A DNA stretch of 64,000 bases from Rhodanobacter sp. L36 (GCF_009765755.1 NZ_LMUV01000003.1:382402-446401); one strand, 5' to 3'. Counted from the first letter of the stretch, positions 41,026-51,903 are shown. The notes: generated by a model from the sequence alone, not told the origin. Program-made: numbers and translations.

Positions 41026-41925
41026 TCAATCGTGCAGTGCTTCAAGAATCTTTTCGGCCGGCCCGAACACTTCGTCCAGGCTCAGCGTGCGCGGCAGCAA
41101 ACCTTGTTCCACGCAGGCGTCGATCACCCACTCGACCGGTGCACGCAAACGTTCGAATCCGAACATCGTCGTCTTCGGTCCTTCTGCCGGCGCAGGCGTC
41201 ATGGCGTCGGCTTCGCGCAACAATCGGTACGCCTCTTTCACCGCGCCGGAATCCCGCGCGCAGATGTCGCTGCCTGCAACCACCATGTGATTGATCGGCA
41301 TGAAGCCATGCTGCTGCGACCACGTGCGATCCTTGGCCGCCGCGTCGGTGATCACCGGAACAAACTCGTCGCCCTTGGGCAGGTCGTTGCCGAGAATCGC
41401 CGCGTCGATGTCGCCATCGCGCAGCATGTCCGGCAGGCTTTTCTCGCCGCTCATGTGTTCGACAAATGCCGGGTCGCGATATTGCTCGACGTGCGCCGGA
41501 TCGTGTGTGAGCCACCGAATGCTTTCGGTCACGAGGCCATCGTCTTCGACCAGATGCGCGCGCACCCACATGCCGGTGGTCTGCGTGTACGAGCGCACAC
41601 CGACGCGCTTGCCGACGAGATCCTTCGGCTCGATCGTACCGCGCGGCCTATACGCGATGATGCAGCCGCGCTGGAATCGTGACGCGACCACGGCGGGCAG
41701 AAGCACCACGGGTCGAGCGTATGCGATTGCCTGCAGGCAGGTGACGATGGCCAGCTCGGAAAGATCGTAAGCCTGCTGCCGCACCATCGGCGCGAATGCC
41801 TTGTGCACTGGCGACACCTCGACGAAATCGAGTGTCACGCGCGGGCTGACCAGCTGGCCATTTTTCAGCGGCGTCGACAGCGGCGACGTGGCGAGCACCG
41901 TGCGCAGAGTCGTCGTTTCGGTCAT
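41026..41925 (-). CDS. 4,5-dihydroxyphthalate decarboxylase-like protein
   Basis: A 299-residue protein with the periplasmic-binding-protein-like fold of 4,5-dihydroxyphthalate decarboxylases (LSELAIVTCLQAIAYARPVVLLP, DLVGKRVGVRSYTQTTGMWVR, MLRDGDIDAAILGN, GFMPINHMVV). It has no signal peptide, so it is cytoplasmic and more likely an enzyme than a transport protein. Its start overlaps the stop of the amidohydrolase gene as ATGA, so the two are translated together. The role in this pathway is not known; decarboxylation or tautomerisation of a pathway acid are both possible. Confidence 0.75.
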   Translation of the reverse strand: MTETTTLRTVLATSPLSTPLKNGQLVSPRVTLDFVEVSPVHKAFAPMVRQQAYDLSELAIVTCLQAIAYARPVVLLPAVVASRFQRGCIIAYRPRGTIEPKDLVGKRVGVRSYTQTTGMWVRAHLVEDDGLVTESIRWLTHDPAHVEQYRDPAFVEHMSGEKSLPDMLRDGDIDAAILGNDLPKGDEFVPVITDAAAKDRTWSQQHGFMPINHMVVAGSDICARDSGAVKEAYRLLREADAMTPAPAEGPKTTMFGFERLRAPVEWVIDACVEQGLLPRTLSLDEVFGPAEKILEALHD

Positions 41926-42779
41926 GCGCGTGCCGTCGATAGCGCGGGATAAATGCGCTCGGCCGTGCCGCCGAAGATCATCGCCTGCTCGTTGTCGCGC
42001 AGGCTCGCAAGTACATCGCGCGCAGCAGCGACCAGCGACGACAGCGAACCTTCCGCCGCCGGGAAATTCGAGCCCCAGGCGATGCGGTTCGCGCCGAAAA
42101 CGTCCACGATCTTTTCGAGAAAGGCAGCGGGCGTCGAACGACCGGCGGCGGAAGCGGCAAGCGTCCGATTGGTGAGTTTCAGATGCACACCTGGAAAGTT
42201 GGCCATGTCGAACAATGCGGCCGCTGCCGCGTAGGGCGCGCCATCGGCAAGCTCGGGGCGCGCGCAATGATCGAGCAGCACGCGCACCTTGGGGAAACGT
42301 TCCAGCAGCGAGCGCAGTGCGGGCAGACCTTCCATCGTCATCTGCAGGCAGATCGGGATATCGAGCGCTTCGGCATGCGCCCAGGCGGGGTACGAATCCT
42401 TGTGGCCGAGCCAGTCGGATTGACCGGGCATCGTGCTGCCAGTGGTGAAAAGGCGAAAGCCGGAGAGCCCTGCGGCCTGCCAGCGGTCGATCTGCTGCAC
42501 GGCATCCGCGGCCAGCGCATCGATGGAATACACGCCGACGAAACGATCCGGATACGCACGTACGGCGTCCACCACGTAGCGGTTGTCGTGTCCGTACACC
42601 GTCGATGCCTGCACTACCACCGATTTCGCGATGCCTGCTTCATCCGCCGCACGCAACAAGCCCGTCACATCCACTGGCCGGTCGCGCGACCACTCCGATT
42701 GATGCCCGCCGATGGGATCGGTGGGGTAGGCGGCGGTATCGGCCGAGATGACGTGGCTGTGTGTGTCGATGATCTTCAT
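41922..42779 (-). CDS. LigI-like amidohydrolase, possible 2-pyrone-4,6-dicarboxylate lactonase
   Basis: A 285-residue TIM-barrel amidohydrolase (amidohydrolase_2/COG3618). The metal/catalytic HxH is IIDTHSHVI at the N terminus; later barrel motifs are VVVQASTVYG, CLQMTMEGL, VRVLLDHCARPEL and IAWGSNFPAAEGSL. The last carries Asn where LigI and many relatives have Asp. LigI opens the lactone 2-pyrone-4,6-dicarboxylate to 4-oxalomesaconate, the substrate of the GalB-type enzyme at 37376, so a lactonase role fits the cluster. Other lactonases of this family are also possible. It is coupled to the following gene by a 4-base overlap. Confidence 0.75.
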   Translation of the reverse strand: MKIIDTHSHVISADTAAYPTDPIGGHQSEWSRDRPVDVTGLLRAADEAGIAKSVVVQASTVYGHDNRYVVDAVRAYPDRFVGVYSIDALAADAVQQIDRWQAAGLSGFRLFTTGSTMPGQSDWLGHKDSYPAWAHAEALDIPICLQMTMEGLPALRSLLERFPKVRVLLDHCARPELADGAPYAAAAALFDMANFPGVHLKLTNRTLAASAAGRSTPAAFLEKIVDVFGANRIAWGSNFPAAEGSLSSLVAAARDVLASLRDNEQAMIFGGTAERIYPALSTARA

Positions 42780-42834
42780 CGTGCTCTTTGTATTCCGTGG
42801 TTCTGTCGCAGAAAGATGGCGGGCGTTGCGTCGG

Positions 42835-43506
42835 TCAGAGGTATTGAAATCCTTCGCGCGTGAGGTCTTCGCGCATGTCATAGATGTCCAGCCCCAGCTC
42901 GCCGCGTGCGAGGCGTTCGCGCACCGTGTCTTCCCGTGTTTCACGCGCCTTGGCTTTTTCCAGTACGTCGGCGGCATCTTTGCGACGCACCACGCAGACG
43001 CCATCGTCGTCCGCGACGATCACGTCGCCAGCGTGCACGTGTGCATTGGCGCAAGTGACTGGAAAATTCACCGAGCCCAGTGACTTCTTCACCGTGCCCT
43101 GCGCGCTGATCGCTCGGGACCACACCGGAAACTGCATCGCCGCAAGGTCGCGCACATCGCGCACGCCAGCATCGATAATCAGACCGCGACAGCCGTGCGC
43201 CTGCGCCGAGGTCGCGAGCAGGTCGCCGAAATAACCGTCGTCGCAACGACTGGTCGGGGTGACGACGAGGATGTCGCCTTCGCGCAGTTGTTCGATCGCG
43301 ACATGCAGCATCCAGTTGTCGCCCGGTGGCAACGAAACCGTTACAGCGGTTCCGGCGATGCGCGCGCCGGCATAGATCGGACGCAAGCGGCTGGCGAGCA
43401 GACCACGGCGCGCTTGCGCCTCGTGCACGGTAGCGACGCCAAGGCGTGCCAGTGCATCCACGACCGCGATCGGTGTTCTTTCGACTTTGGTATTGACTGC
43501 ATGCAT
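42835..43506 (-). CDS. 4-carboxy-4-hydroxy-2-oxoadipate aldolase, LigK/GalC type
   Basis: A 223-residue aldolase of the HMG/CHA aldolase (RraA-like) family that splits 4-carboxy-4-hydroxy-2-oxoadipate into pyruvate and oxaloacetate and can decarboxylate oxaloacetate. Characteristic segments are [36 protein letters not shown], the metal-site region [17 protein letters not shown] and [21 protein letters not shown] precedes the ATG at 43506. It is first in the minus-strand operon and divergent from the LysR-type regulator. With the amidohydrolase and GalB-like enzyme it completes the lower protocatechuate-4,5/gallate route. Confidence 0.9.
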   Translation of the reverse strand: MHAVNTKVERTPIAVVDALARLGVATVHEAQARRGLLASRLRPIYAGARIAGTAVTVSLPPGDNWMLHVAIEQLREGDILVVTPTSRCDDGYFGDLLATSAQAHGCRGLIIDAGVRDVRDLAAMQFPVWSRAISAQGTVKKSLGSVNFPVTCANAHVHAGDVIVADDDGVCVVRRKDAADVLEKAKARETREDTVRERLARGELGLDIYDMREDLTREGFQYL

Positions 43507-43570
43507 GCGCAAAACCCTGCGTTGATGGCGCCGGAATGTGACTGTTGCGTGGCGGTTTGCCAATTTCGAT

Positions 43571-43587
43571 TTATGATCGACCCATAA
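43571..43587. promoter_or_regulatory. Putative LysR-type binding site
   Basis: TTATG-N7-CATAA contains the T-N11-A spacing of LysR-family boxes. It lies in the 101-base gap between the divergent aldolase gene (start 43506) and regulator gene (start 43608), 20 bases before the latter, where a regulator controlling itself and the operon would bind. Confidence 0.55.
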
Positions 43588-43607
43588 GCAAAGGCTATTG
43601 ATTGCGC

Positions 43608-44831
43608 ATGAGCGAACCGTTTTCACTGAATCTCCGGCACCTCGATGCACTGACCGTGATCGGTCGCGCGGGCAGCATGAGCGCGGCCGCGCAACAGGTG
43701 AACCTGTCGCAGCCGGCGCTTGCGCAGGCGGTCGCCAAGATAGAGCGCATCCTCGGCGAGCGCCTGTTCGAACGACAACCCGACGGCATGGTTCCAACGG
43801 CTGCCGGCCGCATCATGATCATTCGCGTCGAGCGCGCGCTGCGATATCTCGTGCAAGGTGTGCGTCTTGCGCGGCGATCCGCGCGGCTCGCGCCGGTCGC
43901 GCACATCGAGCGGCGCGTGAGCATGGCGCAACTGCGTGCGCTGATCGCCGTGGAAAGCACCAGCAGCTACGCGATGGCGGCCGAACGAACGGGCCTTTCG
44001 CAACCGGCCGTTCATCGCGCGGTGCGCGATCTGCAGGATTTTCTCGGCGTGGCGTTGCTGGTGCGTGTGGGACGCGCGGTGCGTCCTACCGACGTGGCGA
44101 ATCGGTTCGTGCGGTTTGCGCGACTGATGTTGTCCGAACTACGCGCGGGCATGGACGAAACCGGCGCCCTTGGCGCGGGCGATGGCGGACGCATCATTCT
44201 CGGCACATTGCCGATGGCGCGCGCGATCTACCTGCCGGAGTTGCTGACGCGCTTCACCGCGATGCATCCAGCCGCATCGGTGGAAGTGGTCGAGGCGCCG
44301 TATGCCGAACTGCTGTCGACGCTGCGCCACGGTGATATCGATTTGCTGATCGGCGCGCAGCGTGATCCATCGCCCGCGAATGACGTCGTGCAGGAAGGTT
44401 TGTTCGACGACGAGCCCGTGATCGTCGGACGCGCCGCGCACCCATTGCGCGAAAAGAAGCGACTTTCGCACAAGGACCTGCTGAATTTCCCGTGGGTCAT
44501 TCCGTCGCACGGCGTGCCCATGCGCGCCAACTGGGAACTGATGTTTCGCAGCCGCGGCGTGGAACCGCCGAAGCTGCGCATCGAATGCGGCTCGGTGCTG
44601 ATCATGCGCGGCCTCATGCTCAAGGGCGACTGGCTCACGTTGATGTCGCGCGACCAGTTCCTGTTCGAGCGGCTCGCCGGCGTGCTCGCCGAAATCGGCG
44701 CGCCGGGACAGGTGCTGCGCCGTCGCATCGCATTGACCCGACGCAGCGACTGGCGACCCACGCCTTTGCAGGCGGATTTCGTCGGTCTTGCGCGCGTGTT
44801 GGCGCAGGAGCGCGATCAGGGCGGCCGCTGA
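43608..44831 (+). CDS. LysR-type regulator with two N-terminal HTH domains
   Basis: A 407-residue regulator, about 100 residues longer than ordinary LysR proteins. The extra length is a second winged helix-turn-helix: the first at about 6-65 ([36 protein letters not shown]) and the second at about 103-160 ([20 protein letters not shown] then [19 protein letters not shown]). The effector domain follows ([25 protein letters not shown]-type strands, [14 protein letters not shown]). It is divergent from the catabolic operon and probably activates it in response to a pathway acid. A TTG six bases upstream, better placed relative to AAGG, is an alternative start. Confidence 0.88.
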   Translation: MSEPFSLNLRHLDALTVIGRAGSMSAAAQQVNLSQPALAQAVAKIERILGERLFERQPDGMVPTAAGRIMIIRVERALRYLVQGVRLARRSARLAPVAHIERRVSMAQLRALIAVESTSSYAMAAERTGLSQPAVHRAVRDLQDFLGVALLVRVGRAVRPTDVANRFVRFARLMLSELRAGMDETGALGAGDGGRIILGTLPMARAIYLPELLTRFTAMHPAASVEVVEAPYAELLSTLRHGDIDLLIGAQRDPSPANDVVQEGLFDDEPVIVGRAAHPLREKKRLSHKDLLNFPWVIPSHGVPMRANWELMFRSRGVEPPKLRIECGSVLIMRGLMLKGDWLTLMSRDQFLFERLAGVLAEIGAPGQVLRRRIALTRRSDWRPTPLQADFVGLARVLAQERDQGGR

Positions 44832-44877
44832 TTCGCGTGGCTGGCTCGTACGATGCGACCACTTTCGTCTTGATCGT

Positions 44878-45597
44878 TCATCGCGGTGCATTCGGATAGT
44901 CGAGCTTCGGATACCAGTCGGTGCCACGACCTTCGGGTGTCGCATCAAGGATGGTCCACAACGGCATCAGGTCCGGCGCGCCGCGTGGGTCCTGTCCGGG
45001 ATCGGCGGATTCGAAACCCATTTCACCGCTCCAGAAGTGACGGATGCTGCCGTCGCGACGCGTGAACACGTTGAAGGCGGCCTGATCGCCATCGCCACCG
45101 TCCTCATCGATGGCGAAATAATCGCGGCTGTAGTTCTGGTTGATGTCCGAGTACAGCGGCAGGTCACGCCAGCCGCGTTCGCGGGCGAAGTCGAGCAGGC
45201 GCTCGATCGATGAACGTGCCACCACGGCCAACGCGACACGCTGCCCGACGTCGCGGGCTTCACCATTCCATGCGCCGAGCAACGAGGTGCACATCGGGCA
45301 GGGCCGTTCGCGCTGCGGTCCGAACATGTAGCTGTAGATCACCAGTGTCTGCTTGTCGCCGAACAAGCCGGTGAAGTCCACTGCGCCATCCTTGCCTTCG
45401 AAGCGATAGTCGCCAATCACCTGACCACCCGGCGGCAGTGCGCGACGTTGCTCGGCGACGCGTTCGATATGTCGACGCAGCTCGATTTCCTCAACGAGCA
45501 GCGCACGGCGGGCCGCACGGTATTCGGCGCTTTCGTTAGGAAAGGCCATCGTGTTGCGCTTTGCCAGTTCGGCAGCGGGAATAAGAGTCGCAGGCAT
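44878..45597 (-). CDS. DUF899 thioredoxin-like protein
   Basis: A 239-residue DUF899 protein with a thioredoxin-like fold. AGGAG precedes the ATG at 45597. The conserved core is VIGDYRFEGKDG, LVIYSYMFGPQRERPCPMCTSLLGAWNG (CPMC in a thioredoxin-like position), GWRDLPLYSDINQNYSRDYF, and FNVFTRRDGSIRHFWSGEM. Members are presumed redox proteins, but no substrate is established. It is divergent from the ABC ATPase gene. Confidence 0.87.
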   Translation of the reverse strand: MPATLIPAAELAKRNTMAFPNESAEYRAARRALLVEEIELRRHIERVAEQRRALPPGGQVIGDYRFEGKDGAVDFTGLFGDKQTLVIYSYMFGPQRERPCPMCTSLLGAWNGEARDVGQRVALAVVARSSIERLLDFARERGWRDLPLYSDINQNYSRDYFAIDEDGGDGDQAAFNVFTRRDGSIRHFWSGEMGFESADPGQDPRGAPDLMPLWTILDATPEGRGTDWYPKLDYPNAPR

Positions 45598-45819
45598 GAT
45601 CAGTCTCCTGGTGAATGGGATCGGCAACCTTGAAGAAATATGTCGCCCTGGCGGGCGGTGTCATCGCTCGGCAGGAGCAGGTTGTCCGTGATGACGACGA
45701 ACAAGGCGGGCCCATATCGACATCATCCGGACGATGCATCGCTTCGGGCGTGACGGCCGGCATCTCGCCGATGTGCAGTCCGGGTTGATGCCTGTCGCAT
45801 TTGCGGGCATGGTGCGGGG

Positions 45820-46647
45820 ATGACCATCGATATAGACGTCCATACAGAAGCCGATGCCGCCTTGCTGGAAATCGACCGCGCCAGCGTGATGCAAGGCGAT
45901 CGCCTCGTGCTCGACCAGTTCAGCTTGCGCATCGCCGCCGGTGAGCACACCGCTATCCTCGGTCCGAACGGCTCGGGCAAGTCGACACTGGTGAAACTGA
46001 TCGCGCGACAGCTTTATCCGCTGGCATCCGGCGCGTCACCTGGCGCCGTGCGCATCTTCGGGCGTGAACGCTGGGCGGTATCGGAGCTGCGCAGTCTGCT
46101 TGGCATCGTTTCACCGGCAGTGCAGCACGATTACACCAGCGATACACCGGTGGAAGTGGTCGACGCAGTGGTCTCGGGCTTCTTCGCCGCACGCGGCATC
46201 GCACGCCATCATCGGGTCACTGCTTCGATGCGCGACCGTGCCCAGGACGTGCTTCAACAGCTCGGCGCCACGCATCTGGCCGGCCGCATGATGTCCAGCC
46301 TTTCAACGGGCGAAGCACGTCGTGTGCTGATTGCGCGCGCGCTGGTCCATCGGCCGCGCGCCTTGCTGCTGGACGAACCCTGCGCAGGACTGGACATGGC
46401 CAGCCGCCGGCACTTCATGGAAAGCCTGCGCAGCTTGGCAACCGGCGGCACTACGCTGGTGCTGGTTACCCATCACGTCGAGGAAATCGTGCCGGAGATC
46501 GACCGCATCGTGCTGTTGCGCGATGGCCGCGTTTCCGAACACGGCAGCAAGGCCGTGACGCTGACGGATGCCGCGCTGTCCCTGGCGTTCGGCATGCCGG
46601 TGCGCGTGTCGCGTCATGGCGCGTACTACGCGGCAGCGCTGGCATAA
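45820..46647 (+). CDS. Orphan ABC ATPase, ModF-like
   Basis: A 275-residue single ABC domain. Walker A is GPNGSGKSTLV (about 49-59) and Walker B is ALLLDEPCAGLDM with the switch histidine in LVLVTHHVEE. The signature reads LSTGEARRV in place of LSGGQ, as in ModF-type ATPases (LSTGE). No permease or binding protein is adjacent, so it is an orphan ATPase; a role in molybdate transport cannot be claimed from the motif alone. It starts alone downstream of a divergent promoter region. Confidence 0.85.
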   Translation: MTIDIDVHTEADAALLEIDRASVMQGDRLVLDQFSLRIAAGEHTAILGPNGSGKSTLVKLIARQLYPLASGASPGAVRIFGRERWAVSELRSLLGIVSPAVQHDYTSDTPVEVVDAVVSGFFAARGIARHHRVTASMRDRAQDVLQQLGATHLAGRMMSSLSTGEARRVLIARALVHRPRALLLDEPCAGLDMASRRHFMESLRSLATGGTTLVLVTHHVEEIVPEIDRIVLLRDGRVSEHGSKAVTLTDAALSLAFGMPVRVSRHGAYYAAALA

Positions 46648-46749
46648 AACGGCTTTCGGCCTGCATGTCGATTTCGCCGTGTCCTGTTCGTTGCATGGTT
46701 AGCCGGAGTCATGAACGCCGCCGGCCCACCCACATCAGGAGATGGATTC

Positions 46750-47112
46750 ATGCAATTCCTTTCAATGATCAGGATCAACGAGAACGGCACCCAGCGGCCC
46801 GACGAGCGGCTCATGAACGACATGGGCAAGCTGCTGGACGAGATGACAAAAGCCGGCATCATGATCGACACCGCCGGCCTTCGCCCCACCTCCGAAGGTG
46901 TGCGCGTGAAACTCGCCCACGGAAAAATCAGTCGTGTCGATGGTCCGTTCACCGAAGCCAAGGAAGTGATCGGTGGCTACGCGATCATCGAAGTGCCTTC
47001 CATGAAAGAAGCCATCGAAGTCACGCGTCGCTTCCTCGAGGTCCATGGGGATGGATGGAATATCGAATGTGAGGTGAGGCCGATGGAAAGGCATCCCGGG
47101 GGCGGTTGCTGA
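46750..47112 (+). CDS. YCII-related (DGPF-domain) protein
   Basis: A 120-residue small protein of the YCII/DGPF family, recognised by VDGPFTEAKEVIGGYAIIEV and the N-terminal FLSMIRINENG. The fold is a ferredoxin-like dimer. Related genes often sit beside ECF sigma factors, but none is visible here. AGGAG eight bases upstream supports the ATG at 46750. The molecular role is unknown. Confidence 0.88.
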   Translation: MQFLSMIRINENGTQRPDERLMNDMGKLLDEMTKAGIMIDTAGLRPTSEGVRVKLAHGKISRVDGPFTEAKEVIGGYAIIEVPSMKEAIEVTRRFLEVHGDGWNIECEVRPMERHPGGGC

Positions 47113-48417
<1,305 letters not shown>

Positions 48418-48603
48418 AGTGGCAGGGCTCCCGGAATACGCCGAAGGGACCTTGCAACGGGGTGCGAACGCCCTCAGTAGGGCTCTGCCGGCCGCTTCGG
48501 GGCGCCGATGGCGCCGCGCTGCGGCTGGCGTGGCATAATCCCGAATCTTTGACAGGCGTTTGGCCGCTTTGCGGTGTTCGCCCCTACCTTGCGAGACAGA
48601 ACG

Positions 48604-48936
48604 ATGATTTTTTCCAACCCGGTGATCGCCCAGGCTGCCGCTCCGCAAGGTGCTGCCGGCGGTGGCATGCAGATGATCATCATGATGGTCGTGCTGTTCG
48701 GCCTGATGTATTTCATGATGATCCGCCCGCAGATGAAGCGTCAGAAAGAACATCGCGCGCTGCTCGCCGGCCTGTCCAAGGGTGATGAAATCGTCACCAG
48801 CGGCGGCATCGCCGGACGCGTCGACGACGTCGGCGAAACCTTCATCACGGTGGAGATCGCACCCAACGTGATGGTGAAAGTGCAGAAGGGACTGGTGTCG
48901 CAGGTGTTGCCCAAGGGCTCGCTGAAATCAGTCTGA
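48604..48936 (+). CDS. yajC: Preprotein translocase subunit YajC
   Basis: A 110-residue Sec accessory protein. One membrane helix (MIIMMVVLFGLMYFMM) is followed by IRPQMKRQKEHRALLAGLSKGDEIVTSGGIAGRV, the conserved YajC core. It associates with SecDF in the inner membrane. Start at 48604 gives the usual short N terminus. It belongs to the tgt-yajC-secD-secF cluster. Confidence 0.96.
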   Translation: MIFSNPVIAQAAAPQGAAGGGMQMIIMMVVLFGLMYFMMIRPQMKRQKEHRALLAGLSKGDEIVTSGGIAGRVDDVGETFITVEIAPNVMVKVQKGLVSQVLPKGSLKSV

Positions 48937-49038
48937 TGCATGGTCGCGGCCAGCCTTCGGTTGGCAGCCGCTTCCCACCACCCATTTCGATTGTCGCTAC
49001 CGCTGTGGCTGTCGCCACGGCTTTGATGGATTCAGGGC

Positions 49039-50922
49039 ATGAGTGATTTTCCCCGCTGGAAATACGCGCTGGTCGCGCTGGCGATGTTGTTCGGCATCAT
49101 CTACGCGTTGCCGAACGTCTTTGTTCCGTTGCCTTCGGTGCAGGTCACTGCGACTCACAACGCTGCGCCGATCGACCAGTCCATGCAGAAGAAGGTTGCC
49201 GACGCGCTTGTCGCTCAGCACATTCCTGCCCTCGACGTAAGCGTGCAGGGCGATCACCTGCTGGCGACGTTCGCCAACACGGACGTACAGAAGAGCGGCG
49301 CTGACGCGATCAAGGCGACGTTGGGCGACGGCTACAGTGTGGCGTTCAATCTGAAGTCGGTGGTGCCTTCCTGGTTGCGTGCGATCGGTGCGCGTTCGAT
49401 GCCGCTGGGCCTGGACTTGCAGGGCGGGGTGCATTTCCTGATGCAGGTCGACCAGAGCGATGTTGTCGACAAACAGGAAAACAGCTACGCGGATGACATT
49501 CGTGGTCTGCTGCGACTCAAGAATATTCATTACGAGTCAGTGGCTCGCAGCGCGGTGAAAGGCCAGGGCATTGCGGTGATCCTGCGTTCCGCGAACGATC
49601 GCTCCACGGCGTCGGATGCGATTGCCAACGAGTACACCGATCTTAATGTTGCCAACGGGCCGAGCACTCAAGACCGTTTCGTGCTCAACGTCGTGGTCAA
49701 GCCGGAGAAATTGCTCGACTTGTCGCGCAGCACGATCACTCAAAACCTGAGCACGTTGCGCAATCGCATCAATGTGCTCGGCGTGTCCGAGCCGCTGATC
49801 CAGCAACAGGGCGAAAGCCGCATCGTTGTCGAACTGGCTGGCGTGCAGGACCCGGCGGAAGCGAAGGCACTCATTGGCGGTACGGCGACATTGCAGTACC
49901 GACCGGGCATCGGTTTTGCCGGCGACGCTGCCGCGGTGGACGCGGCGCGCACGGGAAATATTCCTCCCGAAGCCAACCTTTACTACATGCATGACAACCA
50001 TGCCCCTGTTCTGGTCAGCAAGCAGATCATCGCGACCGGCAACGAATTGGTGAATGCCAATTCCACGCTTGATACACAAAGTGGCACGCCCGCAGTCAGC
50101 GTGAATTTGAACGCGACGGGCGCGAAAAAGATGCTGGATTTCACGACCGCCAACGTCGGCAAGCCGATGGCGGTTGTCTATGTCGAGCGCGTTACCGAAA
50201 CCAAGCTGGTGGATGGCAAGGAAGTCCGCACACCCAGGATCACCGAGTCGGTGATCAACGACGCCAGGATCGACGGCGTTTTCAGCAATCAATTCCAGAC
50301 CACCGGCCTGGGCACCATGGAAGAGGCTCATAACCTGGCCAACCTTCTCAAGGGTGGTGCGCTGGCAGCGCCGGTGGATATCGTCGAAGAGCGCGTGATC
50401 GGCGCGAGCCTCGGTCAGGACAACATCGACAAGGGCTTCAAGGCCGTGTTGCTTGGTCTCGCGCTGGTGCTGGCCGCTGCGGCGATCTACTACAAGCTGT
50501 TCGGGCTGGTCGCCGACATCGCGTTGTTCTTCAACCTGGTGATTCTCGTTGCGGTGATGTCGCTGATCGGCGTCACGCTGACCATGCCGGGCGTGGCCGG
50601 CATCGTGCTGACGCTGGGCATGGCGATCGATGCGAACGTGCTGATCTGCGAACGCGTCCGTGAGGAATTGCGCAATGGCTCGACGCCACACGCGGCGATC
50701 CGCGCCGGCTACGAGAAAGCGTGGGCCACGATTCTCGATGCGAACGTCACCCACCTGATCGCCGCGCTCGCGCTGACCACCATGGGCACCGGTGCGATCA
50801 AGGGCTTCGGCGTCACGCTGATGATCGGCATCCTGACTTCTCTGTTCACCTCCGTGATGCTGACGCATGCATTCACTGCGCTGATCCACGGCCACCGCAA
50901 GCTCAAGACCCTTTCGGTGTAA
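49039..50922 (+). CDS. secD: Protein translocase subunit SecD
   Basis: A 627-residue inner-membrane protein that, with SecF, uses the proton gradient to assist the late steps of protein export. An N-terminal helix (KYALVALAMLFGIIYALPNV) is followed by a large periplasmic domain with LGLDLQGGVHFLMQVD and NRINVLGVSEPLIQQQG, then five C-terminal helices with MAIDANVLICERVREEL, the conserved proton-channel region. Length and order are normal. Confidence 0.97.
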   Translation: MSDFPRWKYALVALAMLFGIIYALPNVFVPLPSVQVTATHNAAPIDQSMQKKVADALVAQHIPALDVSVQGDHLLATFANTDVQKSGADAIKATLGDGYSVAFNLKSVVPSWLRAIGARSMPLGLDLQGGVHFLMQVDQSDVVDKQENSYADDIRGLLRLKNIHYESVARSAVKGQGIAVILRSANDRSTASDAIANEYTDLNVANGPSTQDRFVLNVVVKPEKLLDLSRSTITQNLSTLRNRINVLGVSEPLIQQQGESRIVVELAGVQDPAEAKALIGGTATLQYRPGIGFAGDAAAVDAARTGNIPPEANLYYMHDNHAPVLVSKQIIATGNELVNANSTLDTQSGTPAVSVNLNATGAKKMLDFTTANVGKPMAVVYVERVTETKLVDGKEVRTPRITESVINDARIDGVFSNQFQTTGLGTMEEAHNLANLLKGGALAAPVDIVEERVIGASLGQDNIDKGFKAVLLGLALVLAAAAIYYKLFGLVADIALFFNLVILVAVMSLIGVTLTMPGVAGIVLTLGMAIDANVLICERVREELRNGSTPHAAIRAGYEKAWATILDANVTHLIAALALTTMGTGAIKGFGVTLMIGILTSLFTSVMLTHAFTALIHGHRKLKTLSV

Positions 50923-50937
50923 GGGCGGGAATCTCTC

Positions 50938-51903
50938 ATGGAAATTTTCAACCACAACAGCAACGTCCCGTTCCTCGGCATGCGCAAGTACAGCGTCGCC
51001 ATCGCGCTGGGTCTGATGATCGCGTCCATCCTGCTGATCGCCACCAAGGGCCTGAACTACGGTCTGGATTTCACCGGCGGTGTTTCGATGGTGGTCGACT
51101 ACGACCAGCCGGTGCAGATCGCGGGCGTGCGCGATTCACTGGCCAAGGGCGGTTTCGAACACGCGGTCGTGCAGAGTCTTGGCGGCACGCGCGAGGTGTC
51201 TATCCGCATGCAGCCCAAGGACGATCCGGCCGCGATGCAGGCGTCGGACGGCAAGGTCAATCTCGATCGCATTGCTGCCGACGTGAGCAAGGTGCTCCAG
51301 GCCACAAGGCCGGATGCGAAGGTCAAAAGCCCGGAGTTCATCAGCGCGGAAGTCGGCGCGGAACTGCGCAGCGACGGCACGGTGGCGGCAGTGTTCGTGA
51401 TGCTCGGCATCATGGCGTACCTGTGGATTCGCTTCGAACGTCGCTTTGCGATTGCGGCAGTCGCCACGGAAGTCCACGACGTGCTGGTGACGCTGGGCAT
51501 TCTGGCGCTGGTGCAGCGCGAGTTCGACATGACGGTGCTGGCATCGGTACTCGCGGTGATCGGTTATTCGATCAACGACAAGGTGGTGGTGTTCGACCGT
51601 ATCCGCGAGCTGTTCCGCCTCGCGCGCAAGGCCGAGCCGGAGGAAATCCTCAACCGCTCGATCAACAACACGCTGTCGCGAACCATCATCACCTCATTGT
51701 TCACGGCGATCACCATGGGCGCGTTGTATTTCTTCGGCGGTCCGGCGGTGCACGGCTTCGCGATCACCATGCTGATCGGCATCCTGGTCGGCACGTTGTC
51801 ATCGATCTTCGTTGCCAGCCCGATCCTGCTGTGGCTGGGTGTATCGAAGAAAGACCTGATGCCGGTGACCCGGGAAAACCCGGAACTGGCGCGGCGTCCC
51901 TGA
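50938..51903 (+). CDS. secF: Protein translocase subunit SecF
   Basis: A 321-residue partner of SecD. Typical parts are MRKYSVAIALGLMIASILLI, GLNYGLDFTGGVSMVVDY, YSINDKVVVFDRIRELFR and the C-terminal membrane region SIFVASPILLWLG. It begins 16 bases after secD with AAGGGCGGGAA nearby as ribosome-binding site. A strong terminator follows its stop codon. Confidence 0.97.
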   Translation: MEIFNHNSNVPFLGMRKYSVAIALGLMIASILLIATKGLNYGLDFTGGVSMVVDYDQPVQIAGVRDSLAKGGFEHAVVQSLGGTREVSIRMQPKDDPAAMQASDGKVNLDRIAADVSKVLQATRPDAKVKSPEFISAEVGAELRSDGTVAAVFVMLGIMAYLWIRFERRFAIAAVATEVHDVLVTLGILALVQREFDMTVLASVLAVIGYSINDKVVVFDRIRELFRLARKAEPEEILNRSINNTLSRTIITSLFTAITMGALYFFGGPAVHGFAITMLIGILVGTLSSIFVASPILLWLGVSKKDLMPVTRENPELARRP

